Shown here piece by piece: positions 51,571 to 60,000 of a DNA stretch of 60,000 nt. The first letter of the stretch is position 1. The number at the start of each line of letters is the position of its first letter. The notes below the pieces were generated by a model that had not been told where the DNA came from, made no database searches, and was given only the letters and a program-made list of their open reading frames with translations. The position numbers and the translations under genes were made by a program. Origin of the DNA: Symsagittifera roscoffensis (taxonomy: Eukaryota > Xenacoelomorpha > Acoela > Convolutidae); the NCBI RefSeq assembly GCF_963678635.1, contig NC_087064.1:9277671-9337670 (forward strand), given 5' to 3'.

Positions 51571-52540
51571 GTTCTGACTAACAAAATTCGCAGGAAGAGA
51601 AAACATCAAAAGTGCATGTCAATAGCGTTTTATTTTTTTTATTTATTGAATTTTTGAAAAAAATTTACTGACAACCATCAGATGTAGTTGATTCTTTAAT
51701 TTGTGTAGTCAACGAGCGATTATTGTTTTATGCTTCGCTCGGCAAGAATATAAACGTATACGGCTCTTTCTCCTTTTCCCCCACTTGCAAAACTTTATAA
51801 TTAAAACTACTGTTCCCATTTTCCGATTGTCATGAATTTTTACAGACAAATTTTGGCGACTCCAATCACCGCGGAGGGTATCTACCATGAATAATTAAAA
51901 CCTTGCTCTATCGGCTCAATCGGGTGCCATAAAAAACTAACAATCTGAAGCCTGCCATTTTACCTTCTGATTTTCTGAAACCTATAACCTGTCTTATTAC
52001 ATGGGAAATCTATTATCTATGTGAATACATAGGGTCGAGACCGGATAGTCATTTCCCTGTCATTATTTATGGAGGTCTCTACCCCCTTCCCGCGCTGAAT
52101 TTACTTGACATACACTACTCAAGTTTGAAGAAAATGTGCGAAAAGTACTGAAATTTCTGCTGAAAATAATTTAGGAAAAGGATGTTCTTTGAGAGATAGT
52201 TCCACTTCTTTGTGCCCCTGCCTCGATCATAACCAACACCGTAACTATGGTAGATCGCAGGAGATAGATTTTAAAAAATTGTGGTTCATCATTTTTTCGC
52301 TTGATTTTTACTGAAACAAAATTTATTGAATTAATCTCTTCCTAAACCAAACTAATCATGGGCGCTTTTTTAGTGTAGTTATTATTAATTAAGATGAAGA
52401 GGGAGGCGGGGGATTATACGCCTACCTCAGATATTCCACCCTTCGACCCTTTGGTACTATTTTAAGACATCCATTTTTAGATGACCGATACTAAAGTTTT
52501 TCTTAAGGCGCTTAGCTTAGGGCGCCAATATATAGTATAT
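51571..52540. other. Intergenic sequence
   Basis: AT-rich with scattered T runs; no gene or structured repeat recognised. Confidence 0.55.
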
Positions 52541-52541
52541 A

Positions 52542-52789
52542 TAGTAGTTTTGAGTGGGAGGGGGGAACGCGCTGAATAAACCGTTTTTATTGGTTAACAG
52601 TTTTAAAAAAGAGCCTAAAGGCTGTTTTTTCAAAAATTTGCATGCCACGCAGTAAATTTGATCGAACTAATATCTTTATTTCAGAGAGTTAGAAAATCAA
52701 TTTGGTCGACCAAAAAAAGTAGTAGACAAAATTTTCGAAATGTTTTGAAAAACATCCCCCCCCTCGAGAACATCCTAGATCCATACCTG
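52542..52789 (-). mobile_element. hAT-like MITE, copy 3, reversed and degraded
   Basis: Read on the minus strand it begins CAGGTATGGATCTAGGATGT and has the same CTCGAGGGGGG, TTTTGGTCGACCAAA words as copies 1 and 2. The other end (about 52542-52575) resembles their right ends (TAGTAG, then GAG, a G run and GCGCG). No clear target duplication remains. The short plus-strand frame across it is not a gene. Confidence 0.65.
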
Positions 52790-52927
52790 TTTTCTGACAT
52801 AGCCTTAATTCAAACTTGCCTCAAGCGGTTTTCTTTTTGACTTATCTCACTCATGGCTCAAATAAGGCAGACTGTTGTTCAAAAAATGGTATAGCAAAAA
52901 TCGATTTATAATTTTTCAACTTTTTCA

Positions 52928-54256
52928 TTAAATATTAAGGGATTTTGTGTTTTTTAAAAATGATTTCTTCAATAATGGCGAATTGTAAGCAATCATGGTT
53001 TCATTTTTTGGAGAGTTGTCGTTTTTGTAATAAAAACACAGCGACACACAAACCAACGCACTTCCGAAGAAGAAAAAGCACCCATACTGTTTCCCGGATA
53101 GGTAAATCGAACTGAGCGACGCCAAAATTATGGCAAATGAGCTGGAGAAGTTTTTATAGATATTATCCAGATATTTGAGCGTGACAGAAGTGGCCAAACC
53201 TCCAACAGAGGATATGAAAACTATAAGCCAAACACGAGAATCATATCCATGGAAAAATCCCAATTGCTGAATTTCTGAAGAATCTTGAGTGAAACATCCT
53301 ATCAACGATATTGGAACTGAAAACAGAAACATTTGTAAGTTTTTGACCCACAGCGAGCTAATTTCCCGTGAATAATAAAATCTGGCATACGATTTTTGTG
53401 AATTTTTAGTTTGTTCATGTCTGTTCAACATTTTTTGGCAATTTTTGCTCATTTTTCCGTGTTTCAGAAGCTTTTCGAAATAAACTCCGGCTAAAGCTGA
53501 GGTGAAAGTCATTGCAACAGTTGCAAAAAATCCAATCAAGAATTTAGCTTCCCCCACTCTTTTCGGAGGATTATCATCGTTTTCTGAGATACTAGACAAT
53601 TTTGTCAAATTTTGTTTTTCGATCACGTGCATTGGCATTATCGAATCATTGATGGAAGCCGAATTTGTAATTTCGCTCGATTCAGCCAAGCATATTCCCA
53701 TTAATAAAAGTAGTATTGCACCCCATTGAGAAACTTTAAGAATTTTCCCCATCAGTAATCGCATCACAATTGCAGTTGTCAGAAGTTTTATTTGCAAGGT
53801 GACCTCAAAGGTACCGGGGTCAAGATAGGTTAAAGCGATGTACGAAAGGTTATTTTGGACCACGTAAAGAAGAGCCGGAATTGAACACTTGATAGTTTCC
53901 AGCCAGTTTTGAACAAACTCAACTTTGATGATTTTCCAGCTTTTGTTCCAGCTTTTTTCACATAAAAATAAAAGCACGATATTTAAAGTAAGCTTCGCAA
54001 ACTCGACTATAAAAACAGCAGTCGACGCACTGTACATGCTTGACTGAGAATCTTTCGAAGAATCGTTGTAGTTGATATTTCGTGATTGATTCACTAGCAC
54101 GATATTAATTGTCATGATAACTGTCAAAAAACAAAACAAAATACAATTCAGTTCTGATGATAATCGAGGTCTCACTCTGGTAATTTGACAATCATCTGGA
54201 GTTTCGGAGATGATGGAATTCGGAACAATCATTTTTGTTGAAAATTCTTTGTTCAT
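52928..54256 (-). CDS. SLC35A-family Golgi nucleotide-sugar transporter
   Basis: 442 residues from ATG 54256 to TAA, with no intron in the coding part. About ten hydrophobic segments fit the multi-pass antiporters that bring nucleotide sugars (CMP-sialic acid, UDP-galactose, UDP-GlcNAc) into the Golgi lumen in exchange for the nucleoside monophosphate. Family motifs: STAVFIVEFAKL; ALLYVVQNNLSYIALTYLD followed by TLQIKLLTT; GVYFEKLLK; SLWVKNLQMFLFS; GGLATSVTLKYLDN followed by FSSSFAIILASLSSI. It is longer than the usual 320-400 residues because of an N-terminal extension of about 30 residues and two hydrophilic insertions, after CLAESSE and between FEKLLK and SLWVKN. GFFHGY and KYLDNI are closest to SLC35A1-3, but the substrate cannot be told. 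The start is chosen as the first ATG after the acceptor TTTCTTTGTAG (AG at 54310-54309). Confidence 0.92.
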   Translation of the reverse strand: MNKEFSTKMIVPNSIISETPDDCQITRVRPRLSSELNCILFCFLTVIMTINIVLVNQSRNINYNDSSKDSQSSMYSASTAVFIVEFAKLTLNIVLLFLCEKSWNKSWKIIKVEFVQNWLETIKCSIPALLYVVQNNLSYIALTYLDPGTFEVTLQIKLLTTAIVMRLLMGKILKVSQWGAILLLLMGICLAESSEITNSASINDSIMPMHVIEKQNLTKLSSISENDDNPPKRVGEAKFLIGFFATVAMTFTSALAGVYFEKLLKHGKMSKNCQKMLNRHEQTKNSQKSYARFYYSREISSLWVKNLQMFLFSVPISLIGCFTQDSSEIQQLGFFHGYDSRVWLIVFISSVGGLATSVTLKYLDNIYKNFSSSFAIILASLSSIYLSGKQYGCFFFFGSALVCVSLCFYYKNDNSPKNETMIAYNSPLLKKSFLKNTKSLNI

Positions 54257-54308
54257 CGTAATTTTGATGAAGATTGAGATACTCCGAGCGACGAAATTCA
54301 ATGCAAGC

Positions 54309-54459
54309 CTACAAAGAAATAGTTAATTTGTTTTTTTTTTTCAGGGTTCATGCGGAAAGTTTTTTCTCTATTATGAATATACAAAAAAAAATTCCACATG
54401 AACCCTCGAAAATAAATTTACTATTTTTTTTAGAAGCATAATTTAATTATGAGGCTTAC
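54309..54459 (-). other. 5' UTR intron of the SLC35A-type gene
   Basis: On the minus strand, donor GTAAGC begins at 54459 and acceptor TTTCTTTGTAG ends at 54309, giving a 151-bp intron just upstream of the coding exon. The exon before it (above 54460) would be untranslated. It contains an ATG (near 54491) whose frame closes shortly after the splice junction, so a short upstream ORF is possible. Confidence 0.5.
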
Positions 54460-54699
54460 CGGTTATTTTTTGGCCTAAAGTTTTCGTTTCCATCTTGAGT
54501 AAGTATTTCCAATAGGCTTGAAATTCAAACTAAATGCCGTATCGCTTAGTTGCTTTCTATTTAGTTGCATTGCATTTAGTGTGCTTAAGCAAAAAGGTTC
54601 TCCGACAAAAGTTTGAATGAAAATGTCACGCCGCTGTTGCGGAAACAACCGACAGAAAAAATGACATTTTCGACGCACAGGTAGGCAGAAAGCGCTTCA

Positions 54700-56030
54700 A
54701 AATAATTGTTGGTTCCTACATTGAATAAAATTGAGATCCCACTTTAGTATGTGTGTCGGTTGCCTGCCCATGTAAAAAATGTTGTCTTATATTTTCTTAA
54801 AAGTCACTATTTGACACTTTATTTGCTCAATTTTGCGATCTCGAACTGCGTGCACTACGCCGATTTTTTAGTTAGGCGAAAATGAAATTTTATCTCCTCT
54901 AACAAATCGTGTGGTTGTCGGAACTATTTTTAAATTAGGCTGAAATGTTTTTCGTCTGAAAGCACACCCAGTTAAAGCAATTTAAGCATGCTTACAGGCA
55001 CACATGCTAATCGCTACGCCTCCGTTACCAATAAATTATCAAAACAACTGAACCCTCAAAACAACATATTTAAAATTGTGGAGTTGCATTTAATTGGGTC
55101 CATTTCGTAATTTTGAACTTTTTAGCAAGAAGTTTGGTTGATTTGAAGCGTTGGTTTTAGAGGATATCTATAGAAGTACAGTGGAATTTCTTGAGAAGTC
55201 AAAAGTCATCACTTAGGCTAAGCCAATTATGATGAAGTCTACATATTGGATCTCTTAGGAAAAACAGAGAAGTTTGGGGCTTTCATTTTTTCCATTTGGT
55301 TGTGCTTAGACTGATCAATAGTTATATTGATGATTTGAAATTATTGATGAAAACTATTCTCCCATTTACATTTAGTGGAACATTTAGATTCTATGGAACA
55401 TTCGTATCTCGTCCTTTTCCTTCATTCATTATGGGACTTTTGTGCTGAAAATTGGGTAGGGGGGGGGGGGGGCGTCGCGTGTTGATCGGGGTAGTATACG
55501 AGAGACGCACTGTGTACGCGGGATGCAAAATTAAGTTTTTTTAATCGAATCTTGTGTTTAATAATTATTCCATGCTTTCCCCCTAAGTTGAAAAAGGAAA
55601 AGAACTAAATGGGGGTGTGGGAGGTACTCAAAACTGAAAATCCTGATAACTTGATAGCTTAAATGCGCAGTTGATAAATATCTTGTATATCTTGTTACTT
55701 TTATCTGAAATGAACTGCGGTCAAACTTACAAGGATTCCTTAGATTTCTTAAAACTTACAAGAATTTCTTTTTAAGTGATTTTTTTTGTTTCCACCCTCA
55801 CAAATACATTAGAAAAAGTTAACGGCTCTTCAAACATCCCCCGAACAGTCCGAATTACCCATATCACGGTTAAAATAATAGTTCAAAACATTTAGCGAAA
55901 AAGCTAAACACTCCACCATAAAAGTAATGAAGTTATTTAAAAACTTGCGTTAAAGATTTCTATAATAAGTACCAATGGGTATACGAGATTTTTTTTTCGT
56001 ACTAGCGGACCTCAGCTATACTTATTCATC
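54700..56030. other. Intergenic sequence
   Basis: AT-rich, with a run of 14 G at 55459-55472. No gene recognised on either strand. Confidence 0.55.
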
Positions 56031-56189
56031 TGAAACGAACACGGAATGTGTTGAATACGGAGTGTGCTGCCCGGGCTGAGGTTCTCGACTCATGATTTGA
56101 TCGAAACGGTCGAAGGATGTCCGTTTTCGACTTTTTCAGTCGAACGATGTCCGATTTCGACTTTTTGAGTAAAACGAAGTCCGTTTTCG

Positions 56190-56640
56190 ACTTTGTTCGA
56201 TTTTATCGAACATTGTTCGACTTTACCGAACATTGTTCGACTTTGTTCGACTATACCAGACATTGTTCGACTTTGTAAGACTTTGTTAGACTTTACCGGA
56301 CATTGTTCGATTTTGTTAGACTTTACCGGACATTGTTCGACTTTGTTAGACTGAACCGGACATTGTTTGACTTTGTTAGACTTTACCGGACATTGTTTGA
56401 CTTTGTTAGACTTTACCGGACATTGTTAGACTTTGTTTGACTATACCGGACATTGTTCGACTTTGTTTGACTTTACCGGACATTGTTCGACTTTGTTTGA
56501 CTATACCGGACATAGTTCGACTTTGGTAGACTTTGTTCGACTTCACCGGACATTGTTCGACTATACCGGATATTGTTCGACTTTGTTCGACTTTACCGGA
56601 CATCGTTCGACTTTGTTCAATTTTATCGGAAGTTTTTTGC
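56190..56640 (+). repeat. Minisatellite, unit around TTGTTCGACTTTACCGGACA
   Basis: More than twenty imperfect copies of two alternating modules: GTTCGACTTT or GTTAGACTTT, and ACCGGACATT. Unit length varies from about 18 to 40 bp. Open frames on both strands across the array arise only because the unit has few stops. Confidence 0.9.
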
Positions 56641-56924
56641 TTTTACCGGGAATTAGCCGAAGCGTCCTGAACTACAACGAAACTTGGACATCATTTGACC
56701 ATTTCTGTCAAATCATGTGTCAAAAACTTCGCAGCCGCAAAATATAATGCCACAAACTTCAGCATCGTAGATTCGTATAGCCCGGGTTGAGTTGTTGGAC
56801 TTACGTTTCAATCAACCAGACCAAAAAAGACTATGTTTTGACCGACTCGACCCAATTTGGCTATGTTTTGACCGACTTGGTCAAGCACTTTTTGGTTCCC
56901 GGGTTGAGGTCGGGGACTTATGTT

Positions 56925-57140
56925 GCGACCATTGCGACTCAAAATGGGTATGTTACGACCATTACGACCCAAATTGGGTAGGTTGCGACCATTGCGACTC
57001 AAAAAAGGTATGTTGCGACCATTGCGACCCAAATTGGGTATGTTGCTACCATTGCGACTCAAAATGGGTATGTTTGCGACCATTTCGACCCAAATCGGGT
57101 ATGTGGCGACTATTGCGACTCAAAATGGGTATGTTGCGAC
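56925..57140 (+). repeat. Minisatellite, 30-bp unit GTTGCGACCATTGCGAC-
   Basis: About seven head-to-tail copies of a 30-bp unit, alternating CTCAAAATGGGTAT and CCCAAATTGGGTAT halves. Because 30 is a multiple of 3, all six frames can stay open. The predicted repetitive proteins are therefore not evidence of a gene. Confidence 0.9.
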
Positions 57141-57703
57141 TTTGTGTGACCGCAATATTTGTTCGACTCATCCCTGTTTGACTCATGATTTGACCCTGTT
57201 CGACCCATGATTCGACTTTGCTCGATTATAGTGTTTATTATATAGTTCGACCGTCTTAATTTGCGACGAAAATCGGATTCCGTTCGACCATGTCGGTCGA
57301 ATCATGAGTCGAACACACCTCAGCACGGAATATGTTGAGCACAGATTTTTTTTTTTGAAATAAGGTCACTTTTTGTTTGTCAAAGCCTGATAATCTTGTC
57401 TGCTTTGTGCTAATGGAAACACAAAACTTCGGAACTCATGAACTGATGTGATACATGAATACTATGAATTAATCAAATGCAAAAACATTAAAAAAAAACA
57501 AATATTCAATGCCCAAAGTTGTCTTTGAGTGGTGATTTGAACTTGAGGACTTCAATTTTGGATTGAAAATAACCGAAGCAGTAGATTTATAAATAAAACG
57601 ACATAGTTAAATAAGGAATTTCTTAAAACTTGGAAAACAACTTGAAAATCAAGATCACTGGAAACCTGTTTCGGTCTTTTTACCAATTTCAACTACGAGG
57701 TTG

Positions 57704-57976
57704 ATGTATTTGAAACAAGAATATCCACCATTTTACGGAAAAATTCATGCTGTCTATGTGTTATTTATTGTCTATGTGTCAATTGAAGACAGGATAAAGA
57801 CCATTAAAAAGGAAAAGAAAAGGCACTTAGTAAAGAAATCAAGCATATACAAGCATAAGTTAAACAACGTCGAATTTCCTATAATACGAATTGAAGACAA
57901 GGTCGAAAAATTTTTCGATTTAAAAAATGATTTTAATCTAAGTATTCCAAAGAAAAAAAAGTATCAGCAGCAATAA
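57704..57976 (+). other. Small Lys-rich open frame, doubtful
   Basis: 90-codon frame from ATG 57704, Lys/Ile-rich, no recognised domain, no clear splice signals or neighbours. Probably chance in AT-rich DNA. Confidence 0.15.
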
Positions 57977-58927
57977 ATCAAGCAACGAAAAGAATCAAGA
58001 AACTCAAAAAAAAATAATTTTTTCTTCAATTACAAACAAAGCTGCTCGTATAAGGGCAAAGTCCTGAATGTTCCGAATGTCCATAAACTGGTCTCGAATA
58101 GTTTTTGGTTAATGAAATGGTGAAAAAATTTGAATTTTAAGCTGAATTGTAAAAATGCTGTATGGAAATAATGAAAGCTATTTAGCCTGCCTCAATTGAG
58201 TTTGGAACGATTTTGTAGTGCGGGATACTTCGAAAAGCGTAAATAATGCGCGTTCAATTTTCAGCATCAAAGTATAACCGGATTCTTTTAGTCACGTTAG
58301 TCTATTAGTGAGCGTTTCACAGCAATATTTAAGTCAGGGTAGTCTATTGGTGAGCGCGAACCAGAAAGATCAGTAGATCAATTCCGCGAGGGAAAAATTT
58401 TTGAGGATTGGTCTGAATAAAAAACCACTCCGTGCATTATTTTTTTCTTCGAAAGCCAGAACAAAGAAAAACTAAAAATTAGGTAAAAAAAATCCAAAAA
58501 TCCAAAAGTTCTGTTTTATGACAAGCGGAAGAAAATTGCCGGTAATTTTTGAAAGTCAGCTGTTTTTGATTTTAAAAAAATTTTGGGCTGTCCTCGCATT
58601 TGCTTAACTTTCGTAATTCAAATTTTTCCAAATTTTTTTTTCGAAACACTAACATTAAGTACAATAACTGCGCTTTTTGTTTTAGGAAAAAAACATTACA
58701 ATGTTATTTTTTTGGTAAAATTGTATTACAATTTTTTTTTTGAACACACAACTGGTCAGATCAACACTCAGATCGGATCAAATTTTTCCAAAAATTTTAC
58801 TTCAAAAAATCAGATCTTAACATTTATTCACACAGTCATCTGCGGTAAGTTTAATATATATGCATGCGATGCAATATTATGATCAATTCATCAGTTAAGG
58901 AGGAAGTTCCATCACTCATGCTCAGCG

Positions 58928-60000
58928 CCCGGGTCGATGTTGTACTTTTATTATCAGACGGATGCGATCATTTTTGACGTTTTCAGATTGCCGCGTTCTA
59001 AATTGGATATTTTCAGACCGCCTTGACCAAAATTGTGTTTTCCATACATTTCGGACCGCGGCAATGTGCCCGCAATCGGCGCGACCGAAGGAAAGTTAAC
59101 CGTGATCGGCACGACTAAAGAAAGTTTAATCGGGACCAGCGCAACGGAAAAAAAGTTAATGGCGATCGGTGCGACCGAAGGAAAACTAACGGCATTTGGC
59201 GAGACCGAAAAAAAAAGCAATCGGGTAAAAACGACTGAAAAAAGACGTTTCGAAAGAGTTCGACGCAGGTAAAACAAACAAATGAGGTTTTTTTTTTCAT
59301 CCGAAAAATTTATGTATGTATGTATGTATGCATGTATCTATGTATCCGACCGCCCCAACTAATTTTGTGACCGCCGCGACTAGTTTTTCAATTACGCTGC
59401 GACTACTTTTTCGACCACCGCGACTAGTTTTTCAAACACGCCGCGACTAATTTTTCGACCGCCGCGTTTAATTTTTTGACCATGTCTCGACTAATTTTTT
59501 GACCGCCGCAATTATTTTTTGACCATGCCGCAATTTGACCATGCCGCGATTAATTTTTTTTATCATGTCTCGACCAATTTTTCGACCGAGGAGACTAATT
59601 TTGACCATGCCGGAGTTTGACTATGCCGCGATCAATTTTTTGACAGCCGCGACTATTTTTACGACTATGTCGCGACTATTTTTCTATCGCCTCTACTAAT
59701 TTTCGAATTTATTGCGATTTTTGTTTCGACCATTGCAACTAATTTTTCGACCACCGCGACTCGTTTTTTGAACATGCTGCGACTGATTTTTGTGTTCTAG
59801 AAGGATTAATTTAATTTATCAATACTAAATTTAATTTGGGTTGCATTATATCGCGCGCTTACTTTTTGACCTTAGCGCGTTTAATTTTTGACCGCCGCGA
59901 CTATTTTTTTTGATTATGTCGCGACTAATTTTTCGACCGCTGCGACTAATTTTTGACCAGACCGCGACTATGTTTTCGACCGCTGCGATTAATTTTTGGG
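58928..60000. repeat. Second CGAC-type repeat element, truncated by the window end
   Basis: Opens with CGCCCGGGTCGATGTTGTAC (58928), similar to the CCCGGG-starting ends of the element at 56075. It continues with about six copies of a 21-24 bp unit around ATCGGCGCGACCGAAGGAAA (59070-59230), a TATG microsatellite (59311-59345), and from 59346 to the end a long array around TTTTCGACCGCCGCGACTAA. No gene. The right end is outside the window. Confidence 0.75.

Larger units (their letters stand above)
56075..57324. mobile_element. Inverted-repeat element filled with CGAC minisatellites
   Basis: The left end (GCTGAGGT, then TCGACTCATGATT and GGTCGAA, 56075-56116) is matched by the reverse complement of the right end (57283-57324), about 40 bp with few differences. 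Between them lie tandem arrays described separately and two internal restarts with CCCGGGTTGAG (56781 and 56898), resembling CCCGGGCTGAG at the left end. Possible target-like sequence ACGGAGTGTG/ACGGAATATG borders the element imperfectly. There is no credible protein. Confidence 0.65.

Noticed and set aside
52658-52840. Short plus-strand ORF near 52.7 kb
   Set aside because: It is the antisense of a degraded hAT-like MITE copy.
56190-57140. CRISPR array
   Set aside because: Units are adjacent and imperfect with no unique spacers of constant length, and the context is a eukaryotic genome. These are minisatellites.
56406-57210. Repetitive protein genes on either strand
   Set aside because: Open frames come from repeat units with few stop codons and a length divisible by three; no start context, splice sites or conserved domain.
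58583-58882. 99-codon plus-strand ORF near 58.6 kb
   Set aside because: Phe/Ile-rich product of T-rich DNA, no motif and no splice or start context.

Overview
The window is animal nuclear DNA, most likely from a non-vertebrate metazoan. It has genes split by canonical GT-AG introns, an AT-rich non-coding background, many tandem and dispersed repeats, decayed transposable elements, and two orthodox animal membrane-protein genes that use the standard genetic code. The phylum cannot be fixed from the sequence alone.

Region 1 (about 1-18.5 kb) is a transposon graveyard. It opens with a Ty3/gypsy-type integrase (zinc finger, catalytic core, GPY/F-like end) that stays in one frame but carries five premature stops, followed by a partial second copy and decayed ORFs I do not recognise. 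From 5.2 to 10 kb lie exon-like fragments of a two-protein, transposon-derived locus: a transposase-like protein, then a DUF4806-like protein. Almost all of its intervening sequence is built from a short palindromic motif around AACGTT. From 10.7 to 13.4 kb are charged, stop-interrupted ORFs of unknown family. From 13.6 to 18.2 kb is a direct tandem duplication with a unit of about 2.29 kb.

Region 2 (19.8-48.4 kb, plus strand) is one large gene that I could model completely: a MEGF8 orthologue in 14 coding exons. All splice sites are GT-AG, all exon phases agree, and the joined reading frame gives 3200 residues. The layout is signal peptide, CUB, EGF, Kelch propeller, PSI array, EGF/laminin-EGF, second CUB, second Kelch propeller, second PSI array, EGF/laminin-EGF, one transmembrane helix and a tail of about 280 residues. 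One exon of 4646 bp carries almost half of the protein. Its introns hold hAT-like miniature transposons, tRNA-derived repeat copies, a 1 kb duplicated block, a GTAC-rich palindrome and a dispersed repeat family.

Region 3 (48.4-60 kb) holds a nucleotide-sugar transporter of the SLC35A family on the minus strand (coding exon 52928-54256, with an upstream 5' UTR exon inferred), another miniature inverted-repeat element with a perfect 8-bp target duplication, and from 56 kb to the end several minisatellites built on CGAC. One of these arrays is enclosed by long inverted ends, suggesting that they are the interior of miniature DNA transposons.

The two intact genes both concern the cell surface and secretory pathway: MEGF8 is a very large, glycosylation-prone receptor-like protein and SLC35A supplies nucleotide sugars to the Golgi. 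Their adjacency is probably incidental. The remaining sequence is best explained by successive transposon insertions and tandem-repeat growth.
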